A stretch of DNA of 64,000 nucleotides from Fluviicola sp. (GTDB lineage Bacteria; Bacteroidota; Bacteroidia; Flavobacteriales_D; Crocinitomicaceae): assembly GCA_029866325.1 (NCBI GenBank), contig JARWZO010000012.1:62001-126000 (forward strand). The letters are read 5' to 3'. Position 1 is the first letter of the stretch. Every line of letters starts with the position of its first letter. Shown here piece by piece: positions 33,715 to 41,661 of the stretch. Made by a program: the position numbers and the translations under genes. Under the pieces are notes generated by a model, which saw nothing but the letters and a program-made list of their open reading frames with translations, had not been told where the DNA came from and made no database searches.

Positions 33715-35343
33715 TTAATTACTGCTTGTTTCGTCAAGTATATCTTTCTTTTTAATCTTTATGTCATTCGGTTTAACTTCAATTTTTGAAGTTGTTATAT
33801 TCTGATACTTTAACATATCATATAGACACACTGCTTTTCTATAGTTTGATGAGCCTCCTTTTCTAAAATCTTTCCCATCCTTAAAGTAATCATGAAAATG
33901 CTCTTTCAAATAGTCACCAAGTTTATCTAATTCTGATGTCTCTTTACTAAAATCGTAGAAAGGAATCAGCCTCATTGCTTTATCATAATCCTTTAATAGA
34001 AGTAGAAATATATCTTCCAATTTAGATTTATCATAATGGGTTTTAAAATGAGACTGATATTGCTTAATTTGCAAATCCTTGAGTTCGTGCTTATAATTGG
34101 TTTCGGCATTTGACTTTAATTTAGAAACATCATACTTTTTGACCTTACTAAGAAAATAGTATATCGGAATAAATCCTTTTGAATCTGGTAAAGTTTGTTC
34201 GATGATTTCCTTCGCATCATAGCTTTTATTCTCAAAAAGCACCTCTTCGATTATATCTCCTGCTTTAATGTTTTTATAACCAACAGCTCCAAGTTTCCTA
34301 ATTATACCAACACCAATAGCAAGTTCCAACTTATCTGTACTTGTGTTATCATCTATATCAATGACCGCAACTTTTGCAGTAGGGTCATTAGTTTCAATAA
34401 ATTCCATGAATTGTTCCTTAAGATACCTTACGATTTTAACAGGAATTTTTCTTTTTATTTGAGACAATGGTCTATATAGTTTTGAATAATCACTTAATTG
34501 AATCACGATAATTGGTATTTGAGTACCCCCAATATCCTTATAAGTAAAGTCTATTCGTTCTTCGTCAGACGCTCGCTGAACAAAAATGAAATTGTTACCC
34601 AACTTTCCAATGTCCTTTTTGCCTAAACTGACTATAATAGAACTTAAGATTTCAGTGACATTTTCATCCGTTAGTGAGTAGCCAATAAATATAACTGGAT
34701 GTTCGATAAAATACGTTACAAGTTTAGCTGCCAGATATGCGTACCTTTTGTTGAAGTCTAGATAATCTTCATCAGTTAATACTAAAGAATCGTGTTTTGT
34801 AGAGCAACCATGAATTTTAAATATTTCACCAACCCCAAAAGAATTGGACGAAATGAGTTCATCTTGGCCAATGATAGGTTCAAAATGTGGAAATAGAATA
34901 TTTAGGTAATTATCCCAGTTAGTAGTGATAATTCCTTCTATAGAAACTTTCTTAAAATCCTCTATCTCATTTGAGTATTGAGGATTTACATTTTCTTCCC
35001 CAATCTTGATAAGATAATCAGATATAGCAATTTTCAGTGCAGAAGAACTATGAAGTAATTTTGTTAAATGTGTATTTCGAAAATCTATTGCAGCTGAATT
35101 ATTCTCTGACCATATCATTTCATTATAGTCGATACACATGCTTGCAGCTATTTTGGGAAGATTGCCATCATTTTTAGATTTATAATACTCATACTGCCGT
35201 ATAGAAGAACAGAATTTTTTGAGTAATCCCTCCCAATCCTCCAAATTGAGGTACCTTCTAGAGAATCCAGAACCTATAAACAAATAAGGGGAAGAAGGGA
35301 ACTTTTGAATTATTTCAGTAATTCTATTCTCGATAATATCCAT
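33715..35343 (-). CDS. SIR2-family protein (probable NADase-type defence effector)
   Basis: The 542-residue protein starts with a SIR2_2 domain (about 15-240): YLFIGSGFSRRYLNLEDW, GIITTNWDNYLN with the conserved Asn/Asp, FKIHGCS with catalytic His, and VIFIGYSLTDENV. The C-terminal 300 residues are alpha/beta and helical with no recognised family and could be the sensor. In anti-phage systems (Thoeris, DSR1/2) such domains degrade NAD+ when infection is sensed. Here it is not followed by TIR or HerA but by an AbiC membrane protein, an unusual pair. Confidence 0.8.
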   Translation of the reverse strand: MDIIENRITEIIQKFPSSPYLFIGSGFSRRYLNLEDWEGLLKKFCSSIRQYEYYKSKNDGNLPKIAASMCIDYNEMIWSENNSAAIDFRNTHLTKLLHSSSALKIAISDYLIKIGEENVNPQYSNEIEDFKKVSIEGIITTNWDNYLNILFPHFEPIIGQDELISSNSFGVGEIFKIHGCSTKHDSLVLTDEDYLDFNKRYAYLAAKLVTYFIEHPVIFIGYSLTDENVTEILSSIIVSLGKKDIGKLGNNFIFVQRASDEERIDFTYKDIGGTQIPIIVIQLSDYSKLYRPLSQIKRKIPVKIVRYLKEQFMEFIETNDPTAKVAVIDIDDNTSTDKLELAIGVGIIRKLGAVGYKNIKAGDIIEEVLFENKSYDAKEIIEQTLPDSKGFIPIYYFLSKVKKYDVSKLKSNAETNYKHELKDLQIKQYQSHFKTHYDKSKLEDIFLLLLKDYDKAMRLIPFYDFSKETSELDKLGDYLKEHFHDYFKDGKDFRKGGSSNYRKAVCLYDMLKYQNITTSKIEVKPNDIKIKKKDILDETSSN

Positions 35344-35439
35344 GTGAATTGTTGGTTATAAAATGGTTATACGAGAACAAATTAATCAAAAGTTCGAAAA
35401 CCATGTACCATCACATAATATAATGTTGAAGAATCTTAC

Positions 35440-35700
35440 TTAAACATCAAATCCTTCCGAGAAGAAATCTTCAACTTTCATCTTTAGACCAAACTTTATA
35501 ATTCGTACAAGATTAGCGAAAGAAATATTTCTTTCTCCGCGCTCATAGCCTCTCATTAGAGAACGGGATATATGACTTTCATTCGCCAGTGTTTCCTGAC
35601 TCATTCCCCTCTCTTTTCTTAGCTTAACAATTCTCTCCATTAACTTTTTGAGGTACTCTTGTTCAGTATCTTTCGTGTCAGACTTTTTATCAGATTTCAT
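35440..35700 (-). CDS. XRE family HTH regulator of the SIR2-AbiC operon
   Basis: The 86-residue protein has a charged N-terminal tail and one Cro/CI-type helix-turn-helix (MSQETLANESHISRSLMRGY). It is 96 bp upstream of the SIR2 gene on the same strand and divergent from the secreted protein gene at 35800, with a perfect 12-bp inverted repeat at 35750-35797 between them. It is a likely repressor for both directions. Confidence 0.85.
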   Translation of the reverse strand: MKSDKKSDTKDTEQEYLKKLMERIVKLRKERGMSQETLANESHISRSLMRGYERGERNISFANLVRIIKFGLKMKVEDFFSEGFDV

Positions 35701-35749
35701 ACTAACAAAAATCCCTAAATGGACAATTCTGAGTAACTCTATATAAACA

Positions 35750-35797
35750 CCCTCTATTTGTGGGTTTTTTTGTTATTTTTGTACTACAAATAGAGGG
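35750..35797. promoter_or_regulatory. Perfect inverted-repeat operator
   Basis: CCCTCTATTTGT (35750-35761) and ACAAATAGAGGG (35786-35797) are exact reverse complements with a 24-bp spacer. TATTTTTG (35774-35781), a -7-type box for the plus-strand gene, sits between the half-sites and the right half-site ends 2 bp before the ATG at 35800, so a bound repressor would cover the start. Confidence 0.7.
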
Positions 35798-35799
35798 TA

Positions 35800-36747
35800 A
35801 TGAAAAGTTTAAGTATAATCTGCTTTTTGCTGATTGCTATTGATGTTCAATCACAAAACATGATGGATGACAACAATCAGAAGCACGGTGTTTGGATTGA
35901 AAATGGTAAGGAATTTCAGTATCATCATGGAATACGTGTTGGTAAAATAGCTGATGATTATGGGTATATTGTTAAGGACACAACAGATATAGTGATTGAA
36001 CGAGTTGAGTATTTTGATAAGACATCAAAACTCATTCGCCATGAGTTCAAATTCCAAGACGACCTAAGCATTGATAAATACTACGGTTATGATAATACAG
36101 GTAAAAGGATTCTAACACAACTGGATTCATTACGGGAAGCAATATCACCATACAATGACAGAGTCTACTATATAAAAGAAGGTCTACAGATAAGGTATTA
36201 CTTCTACAGATACAATGGCCAAGAACTTGGTCAGCGTATTGAAGAGCTTTATGATGACAATATTTTGCTAAAGAAGATGATATATTATCCCTATTCGAAC
36301 AATAAATACTGTGAGATTCTCTGCGCAACCATTTCGTCTAGTATGCCGACTGATCATAAATCCAGCTTCCCTGGACAAGAAGATTTCGGAGTTCCATTTA
36401 AGGTTACTTACTATTATCCGAATGGAAATATCATGCTCACATTTGACCCTGCAATTTTCAATCAATGGGGAATAGATAATCTAATCACTAACCGAAGCGG
36501 AGGCAACTTGGATTTTAAGCTGGTCGAATATATACCTAGTTTAAGCAATATTGGTGTTTGGGATTGCAGCGCAATTCAATATATTCCTGATGAGGACCAT
36601 TTCAGTGGGATTCCATCAAGACCACAAAGTATTATGAATGATACTATTGAGCTAGAAATTTTAAATGATGGTGGAAGTGTTATCAAAGCTTTAAAGTACG
36701 AGAAAGCAGAGATTGACGGACATTGGAAATATGTTCCAATAAAATAA
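35800..36747 (+). CDS. Exported protein of unknown function, MORN/YwqK-like beta repeats
   Basis: The 315-residue protein has a signal peptide (MKSLSIICFLLIAIDVQSQ) and no lipobox. The mature part has irregular beta repeats with G-x-W, KHGVWIENGKEFQYHHG and YGYDNTGK elements, recalling YwqK/MORN-type proteins. Function unknown. It shares a control region with the divergent XRE gene and ends 3 bp from the next minus-strand XRE gene. Confidence 0.65.
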   Translation: MKSLSIICFLLIAIDVQSQNMMDDNNQKHGVWIENGKEFQYHHGIRVGKIADDYGYIVKDTTDIVIERVEYFDKTSKLIRHEFKFQDDLSIDKYYGYDNTGKRILTQLDSLREAISPYNDRVYYIKEGLQIRYYFYRYNGQELGQRIEELYDDNILLKKMIYYPYSNNKYCEILCATISSSMPTDHKSSFPGQEDFGVPFKVTYYYPNGNIMLTFDPAIFNQWGIDNLITNRSGGNLDFKLVEYIPSLSNIGVWDCSAIQYIPDEDHFSGIPSRPQSIMNDTIELEILNDGGSVIKALKYEKAEIDGHWKYVPIK

Positions 36748-36750
36748 CTC

Positions 36751-36984
36751 TTAGCCCCGACTTGAAGATTCTACTGCCATCAAAGATTCAATCGGCATCT
36801 CCAAAGCAACTGCGATATTCCATAAAATATCAATGCTTGTATTGTGGTTTCCTGTCTCAATTCGATAGAGCGTAGTTCGCTCAATTTTAGACTTTTCAGC
36901 GAATTCTTCGGTCTTATATCTCTTCTTTTTTCGCAAATCTTGAATTTTTTTTCCAAGTATTTTGCGGTATTGTTTGCTATCCAT
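36751..36984 (-). CDS. Small XRE family HTH regulator
   Basis: The 77-residue protein is essentially one helix-turn-helix (KKKRYKTEEFAEKSKIERTT then LYRIETGN). It is transcribed away from the DUF2130 gene, and the 264 bp between them hold extensive dyad symmetry at 36991-37109, so it probably represses itself and perhaps DUF2130. Confidence 0.85.
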   Translation of the reverse strand: MDSKQYRKILGKKIQDLRKKKRYKTEEFAEKSKIERTTLYRIETGNHNTSIDILWNIAVALEMPIESLMAVESSSRG

Positions 36985-36990
36985 ATCTCT

Positions 36991-37109
36991 CTGTTAATTA
37001 GGCTGTTAACTTATACGTAAAAACTTAGATTATGTTGCATCCTAGCAACATTTTTGTTGATTATATGCAACATAAATAAATGTTTTGCGTATAATCAATT
37101 AATTAACAG
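36991..37109. promoter_or_regulatory. Nested dyad-symmetric control region for XRE and DUF2130
   Basis: Three nested inverted pairs share one centre near 37052: CTGTTAATTA (36991-37000) with TAATTAACAG (37100-37109), TTATACGTAAAA (37011-37022) with TTTTGCGTATAA (37083-37094, one mismatch), and TTATGTTGCAT (37030-37040) with ATGCAACATAA (37065-37075). This is strongly operator-like. Confidence 0.7.
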
Positions 37110-37154
37110 TCAATTGTGTTTTTCACTAATTAAAACAAAAGCCTTATGAAATAG

Positions 37155-37243
37155 AAAATTTAAGGTTGAACAAATGTGGTGACGGAATGTGTGTTGAGAA
37201 CCAACCGAAAGTCGGTTGGTCGGAATGTTTAACCTTAAATTTT
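37155..37243 (+). ncRNA. Structured leader or small RNA upstream of the DUF2130 gene
   Basis: A 17-bp outer stem pairs 37155-37171 (AAAATTTAAGGTTGAAC) with 37227-37243 (GTTTAACCTTAAATTTT). Its single mismatch as DNA (G37168 against T37230) is a G-U pair as plus-strand RNA. Inside lies a second hairpin, ACCAACCGA-aag-TCGGTTGGT (37200-37220). The structure ends 5 bp before the ATG at 37249. It may be a 5' leader or an independent RNA; a MITE-like element is an alternative. Confidence 0.5.
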
Positions 37244-37248
37244 ATTTT

Positions 37249-38505
37249 ATGGAAACGAATGTAAAAAGGGACATTAAGTGTCCAAATTGTAGCACGACCC
37301 TAAGTGTTGACGAACTATTAATCAATCAATTTGCTCAATCGGTTCGTGAAGACCTGGAATCTGAACTCAAAACGAGAGAAGAAAAACTCAATCAAGAGAA
37401 AAAGCGTTACGCAAGATTACAGGTTGAATTGAATCAAGAAAAAGAAGATGTTGATCAATTGGTCCAACAGCGAGTAAGGACTCAATTGGAATCTCGAGAG
37501 GAATCAATTCGCGAATCAATTCGAAAGGAGGTCCAGTCGGAAAAATCAAAACAGCTGCAGGAACTTGAAAATGAACTTCAGGAGAAAAGCGCTCAATTGA
37601 TTGAGCACAATCATTTAAAATCCAAGATGGCTCGACTTAGCCGTGAATTTGAAGAGCGAGAAGCTACCATTCATCTGAAGATGGAGAATGAACTTTCAGA
37701 ACGTCTCAAGAACGCTAGGACTTCTATGAAGGAGGAATTGCAAATGGAAAGCTTTCTTAAACTCAAGGAGAAAGAGAATATAATTGAATCATTAAAGACC
37801 AAACTAGACGACGCCCGCCAAAGAGCTTCTCAAGGTTCGATTCAATTGCAGGGTGAAGTACAAGAGGTTATTTTGGAAAATTGGCTAAAAGAAACTCATC
37901 CAATCGATGAAATTAGTGAAATAAAAAAGGGTGTTAAAGGAGCTGATTGTTTACAAACTGTGAAAACCAAGAATGGCATTATTGTAGGAAGTATAATTTA
38001 CGAATCGAAGAACACTAAAAACTGGAGTGATTCCTTCGTGAAAAAATTACGTCAAGACAACCTGGTATCCAAGGCCGATTTAATGGTGATTGTCACCAAG
38101 ACGATGCCTAAGGAGGCAACTAGCAAATACGTACTTATTGATGGTGTTTGGGTCACCACAATGACCAATGTCCGAGACTTATCCTTGCTGCTACGATTTG
38201 GACTATTGAAAACGTATGCCGTCACAGTGACTCAAACTAACAAGAAGGATAAAATGAACCTTCTTTATGGATACCTCACATCCGAAGACTTCAGAGCAAC
38301 TTTTGAATCCATACTAGATGGGTTTCATCAGCTTCAAGAATCTCATGTTCAGGAACAATTACGAGTAAATCTTATTTGGAAAAAACGATCCAAATATTTA
38401 GACCAAGTACTATCAAGTACAATAGATTTTTATGGCAGTGTAAAGGCAATTGGTGGAGAAATCGTTGGAGACATTCCAATGCTTGAATTCAAAGAAGCCA
38501 GTTAA
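37249..38505 (+). CDS. DUF2130 coiled-coil protein with nuclease-like C-terminal domain
   Basis: The 418-residue protein starts with a short zinc-binding pair (IKCPNCSTTL), continues as a long charged coiled coil (about 25-200) and ends in the DUF2130 domain (about 205-410). There GADCLQTVKT and about 20 residues later IIYESKNTKNWSD give a D...E-x-K arrangement as in PD-(D/E)xK nucleases, and DGVWVTTMTNVRDLSLLLR is a family element. ATG 37249 is preferred to the earlier in-frame one because that lies within the RNA stem. Function is unknown. Confidence 0.75.
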   Translation: METNVKRDIKCPNCSTTLSVDELLINQFAQSVREDLESELKTREEKLNQEKKRYARLQVELNQEKEDVDQLVQQRVRTQLESREESIRESIRKEVQSEKSKQLQELENELQEKSAQLIEHNHLKSKMARLSREFEEREATIHLKMENELSERLKNARTSMKEELQMESFLKLKEKENIIESLKTKLDDARQRASQGSIQLQGEVQEVILENWLKETHPIDEISEIKKGVKGADCLQTVKTKNGIIVGSIIYESKNTKNWSDSFVKKLRQDNLVSKADLMVIVTKTMPKEATSKYVLIDGVWVTTMTNVRDLSLLLRFGLLKTYAVTVTQTNKKDKMNLLYGYLTSEDFRATFESILDGFHQLQESHVQEQLRVNLIWKKRSKYLDQVLSSTIDFYGSVKAIGGEIVGDIPMLEFKEAS

Positions 38506-38591
38506 TCTGCGACGCAAATGTTTAATCCCCACACGATATTTAAAGTAAGGAAGTGTTTTTCATAAACAGTGTATTGCTATGCGCTCGTGTC

Positions 38592-38622
38592 AAGGGGAAT
38601 TTCAAATGAGATTCCCCTTTTT
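38592..38622 (+). terminator. Rho-independent terminator
   Basis: AAGGGGAAT (38592-38600) pairs with ATTCCCCTT (38611-38619), followed by a T run. It follows the DUF2130 gene by 87 bp and isolates it from the next operon. Confidence 0.75.
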
Positions 38623-38658
38623 CATTTAGTCAAATTACTCATAAAAAAAATTACATAT

Positions 38659-38922
38659 ATGAACACCTATACAATATTTCAGCTACTGGTTTTCTTTGAC
38701 ACACAGAGTCACAGGGATTTCGAGACCATAAAGGAGGTTCTTACAATCATTGATTCAAAAGAAATCAAGAGCGAAAAAAAGCACGGTTTAATCCTGAACC
38801 TACTTAGGAATGCAGCACTCCTTGACATTGAATTTATTAAGGTTATGCCACAATCAGTGCGAGAATCAATCATAGAGGAATACATCAGAAAATCAAGAAA
38901 TCATGGAAACAAAAAAAGATAA
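38659..38922 (+). CDS. Small protein upstream of and overlapping transposase B
   Basis: The 87-residue helical product (MNTYTIFQLLVFFDTQSHRD..) has no recognised domain. The start at 38659 is preferred over an earlier in-frame start at 38569 that would lie within the terminator. The stop overlaps the transposase start by 20 bp, which points to co-translation. Confidence 0.55.
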   Translation: MNTYTIFQLLVFFDTQSHRDFETIKEVLTIIDSKEIKSEKKHGLILNLLRNAALLDIEFIKVMPQSVRESIIEEYIRKSRNHGNKKR

Positions 38923-39982
38923 ATACGGACTGGAAAGCCATGACAGGCGATTCGGAACCGAAGAGAAATGCAGGCAGTACCTCATTGATCATAAATGGAA
39001 AGGGGCTCCAACATGTGAAAATTGTTCAAACCAATATATGAACTACTTCATTACAAGTCGAAATATTTGGAAGTGCTCAGCTTGTAAGAAGCAATTTAGG
39101 CTGACCACAAATACAATATTCATGTCTTCAAATTTGAAATTGAGATTATGGTTTCGGGCTATTTATTTCTTCGTAACAAATAAGAGAGGCCTTAGCAGTT
39201 GCCAGCTTGCTAAACTTCTTGAGGTCACCCAAAGAACTGCTTGGTTTATACTTCATCGGCTGAGACAAGTTATCACTGAAGACGATAATATCATCTTGAA
39301 TGGTATTGTCGAAGTCGATGAGAAGTACATCAGTCCTGACACCCGAAGGGATACAAGACTTCAGAAGAAAAAGAAGAAGCATGAAAAAGAACAGGAAGAA
39401 ATTCATGGTCTTAGTAGAGAAAAACGAAGGAGACTGCGTGGATACCCTCTGAAAAGTGGAGGTCAAAAAGGAGCTCGAAGGAAATCAGATGAGATTCCGA
39501 AGAAGATTCCCTATTACCAACCCAAGATACTCTTGGGGATGGCTGAGCGAAAAGGAAAAGCGGTTATTGAAGTACTGGGTAAAGGTGAAAAGCATAGAAC
39601 CAAAAAGAACATTTTCCCAATTATGCGCAGACACATTAATAGTTCATCTTTCATCTATACAGATGAAACGAATTTGTACGATGGTGTTGAAAGCGATTTC
39701 GCAGGTCGTGAATCAGTAAATCATAAGAAGAAAGAATATGTCAGAGGTGAGGTTCACACCAATACGGTAGATGGGATTTGGGGGCATTTTGAGCGTTTTG
39801 TATTTGGGACAATTTTCCACATGGACATTCATCATCTAAGACGTTACGCCAAAGAACATCAGTTTCGCTGGAATATTAGAGACATTTCAGAACGTGAAAA
39901 GGTCGATACCTTTTTGGATGGTCTTTATGGAAAACGCTTGAGATATAATGACCTTATTATGAACCCAAAAACTGCAGCATGA
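38903..39982 (+). CDS. ISXO2-like (IS1595 family) transposase B
   Basis: A 359-residue protein with an N-terminal zinc ribbon (CENCSNQY and CSACKKQF), the TTNTIFMSS motif, and a DDE-type domain: EVDEKYISPD, TDETNLYDG and HTNTVDGIWGHFERF. A long basic insertion lies between the first two motifs (RLQKKKKKHEKEQEEIHGLS and following), typical of the ISPna2-like part of IS1595. No terminal inverted repeats were found. It overlaps small ORFs at both ends (20 bp and 4 bp), which is unusual for an insertion sequence. Confidence 0.8.
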   Translation: METKKDKYGLESHDRRFGTEEKCRQYLIDHKWKGAPTCENCSNQYMNYFITSRNIWKCSACKKQFRLTTNTIFMSSNLKLRLWFRAIYFFVTNKRGLSSCQLAKLLEVTQRTAWFILHRLRQVITEDDNIILNGIVEVDEKYISPDTRRDTRLQKKKKKHEKEQEEIHGLSREKRRRLRGYPLKSGGQKGARRKSDEIPKKIPYYQPKILLGMAERKGKAVIEVLGKGEKHRTKKNIFPIMRRHINSSSFIYTDETNLYDGVESDFAGRESVNHKKKEYVRGEVHTNTVDGIWGHFERFVFGTIFHMDIHHLRRYAKEHQFRWNIRDISEREKVDTFLDGLYGKRLRYNDLIMNPKTAA

Positions 39983-40314
39983 TGGAACTATTTAGAATGT
40001 TTGATTTGTTCATTTTTCTGAGCAATCAACGCAAGAAGGGATATTCGGATATAAATGTCCTTGTTGAATTATTCGAAAGCAATAAGCTAAAGGGACTAAG
40101 AAAGAAATATACATTGTTGTCGGGAATGCACAATCTAGAGCTTTTTGAGATCGGTCATCCTAATGCAAATTTCCGCTCTGATAAGGTGGATGGTGAAACA
40201 GTAGATATTGATCAGATAATGCATCAGAAGATTCAGTCTGCCCAGGTTCCTTATCAGATATTTGACTGTGAGATTAGGAATGGGGTTGCTCGATTTGATG
40301 CAATTATGAATTAA
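39979..40314 (+). CDS. Small protein downstream of and overlapping transposase B
   Basis: A 111-residue protein (MMELFRMFDLFIFLSNQRKK..) with no recognised domain. Its ATG overlaps the transposase stop by 4 bp (ATGATG/TGA). Both neighbours of the transposase look like parts of one coupled unit. Confidence 0.55.
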   Translation: MMELFRMFDLFIFLSNQRKKGYSDINVLVELFESNKLKGLRKKYTLLSGMHNLELFEIGHPNANFRSDKVDGETVDIDQIMHQKIQSAQVPYQIFDCEIRNGVARFDAIMN

Positions 40315-40347
40315 AATGATAAATTTGGTTAACCAACAATACTATTC

Positions 40348-40644
40348 ATGAGCGAATTAGCAGGTCCCACACAAAAAACAATTGAAACCATTAATGCGAT
40401 TGAAATTGCACTAAAAGGAGATAAAATCGATATTTTTCCGCCACAATTTGATAGGTGGAAAATTGGTTACTCGGATTCACCGCAAATCAAAACTGGAAAA
40501 AGTAGATTTTTTTATTATGAGCTAGAAAATAAAGTTCAAACGATGATCGTAATTTCAACTCTAAAAGAAAAAGGTATGCAAGAGGAGAGATATTCTATTA
40601 GTTCAGAAAACAATGTCAAATACATAATGATTTATCACGATTAA
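40348..40644 (+). CDS. Small hypothetical protein
   Basis: The 98-residue soluble protein (MSELAGPTQKTIETINAIE..) has no recognised domain; an aromatic beta-rich middle (SRFFYYELENKVQTMIVIST) is visible. It starts 33 bp after the previous gene and overlaps the end of the opposite-strand gene at 40641 by 4 bp. Confidence 0.5.
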   Translation: MSELAGPTQKTIETINAIEIALKGDKIDIFPPQFDRWKIGYSDSPQIKTGKSRFFYYELENKVQTMIVISTLKEKGMQEERYSISSENNVKYIMIYHD

Positions 40645-40838
40645 AAGAACTTATTAAGTGTATTGTCAATTTGTTCAAGCTTTTCCTCAATTGACGATTT
40701 ACCTTTAACTATTGTTTGAATCTCAATTAATGTTTCAATAGCAGTAACTAACGCAGGACCAAAATCAATTTGCTTCTCTTTATCAGAATTGAGTATTACT
40801 TTGATTTCCTCACGAATAATATTTCGAATTACTTCCAT
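40641..40838 (-). CDS. Small helical protein
   Basis: A 65-residue protein, MEVIRNIIREEIKVILNSD at the start, helical throughout. The N-terminus is similar to that of the proteins at 28798 and 41662. No known family. It is divergent from the gene at 40869, with 30 bp between the starts. Confidence 0.5.
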   Translation of the reverse strand: MEVIRNIIREEIKVILNSDKEKQIDFGPALVTAIETLIEIQTIVKGKSSIEEKLEQIDNTLNKFF

Positions 40839-40868
40839 TTAGGTAAATAGTTTTCAAAAAATAAAATC

Positions 40869-41057
40869 ATGGCAGACAATAAACAGATAATTTGTGAGCT
40901 AATTGATGAAATAAACATTTATTCTTCAATGCTAAATCAGTACAACAATCGGGTAAAAGAACATGGAGAATCCCCTATTTCGAATCACATGAAACAAGCT
41001 TTTGGTGAACTAAAGCATTATGTGAGTAAATTAGATGAATTCATGCCTAAACACTAG
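40869..41057 (+). CDS. Very small hypothetical protein
   Basis: The 62-residue helical protein (MADNKQIICELIDEINIYSS..) has no recognised domain. It is 20 bp before the membrane protein gene and probably in one operon with it. Confidence 0.45.
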   Translation: MADNKQIICELIDEINIYSSMLNQYNNRVKEHGESPISNHMKQAFGELKHYVSKLDEFMPKH

Positions 41058-41077
41058 TAAACTAAGCACAAATCATT

Positions 41078-41641
41078 ATGTCATTAATAAAAGATTTTGA
41101 GAACCTAAACATTGGAACGAAAGGTATCATACTCAACATTTTGAGCACCGTTCCTTTCTTCTTTATTATTGTCTACCTTTTCAATAAGACGCTCATTTCA
41201 AAGGTTGAGCAAACCCCATTCTCAGACATCGACTTTTACTACATTATTGCAGTCTGCTTCAGTCTCGCGTTGTTGTGGTTCCTGATGAACTTCCTGCTTG
41301 CCATCTTGTCTTTGGATATGATAGAATGGGTGGAAGCTCAGGAGGAAAAAATCAAACAACAGAAAGAGCGCGAGAACAAAGAGCTCGAGAACAGCGACAT
41401 CCCCCAAGAACCCAAAGAAAGTATCATTCCTAAGCCAAAGAAAAGTAAGGATTATGATGCGAAATTTTGGTTTTTCACCACCTATATGTACTCGGTCGGA
41501 TATTTAGCAATTGCAATGTTCATCAATATGTGGCTGGGTTGGGAATTCAAATGGTTCGTGTTCTCTTGCTTTGGATTTGTAATCTTTAGACTGGTATGGG
41601 TTGCTTTCTGGCACTGGTTCCTGAAAAAACTCTCAGAATAG
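41078..41641 (+). CDS. Four-helix membrane protein
   Basis: A 187-residue protein with two N-terminal membrane helices (about 17-36 and 50-75), a cytoplasmic charged coiled loop (about 80-128) and two C-terminal helices (about 130-152 and 157-180) rich in Trp and Phe. No family recognised. The layout could suit a small membrane effector, but I have no direct support for this. Confidence 0.55.
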   Translation: MSLIKDFENLNIGTKGIILNILSTVPFFFIIVYLFNKTLISKVEQTPFSDIDFYYIIAVCFSLALLWFLMNFLLAILSLDMIEWVEAQEEKIKQQKERENKELENSDIPQEPKESIIPKPKKSKDYDAKFWFFTTYMYSVGYLAIAMFINMWLGWEFKWFVFSCFGFVIFRLVWVAFWHWFLKKLSE

Positions 41642-41661
41642 CATTGAGACTTATTCTGCCA

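Noticed and set aside
37155-37243. Retron msr-msd RNA
   Set aside because: No reverse transcriptase gene follows; the downstream gene is DUF2130.
38592-40330. Complete insertion sequence with terminal inverted repeats around transposase B
   Set aside because: I searched the flanks by eye and found only a terminator hairpin, no matching ends.
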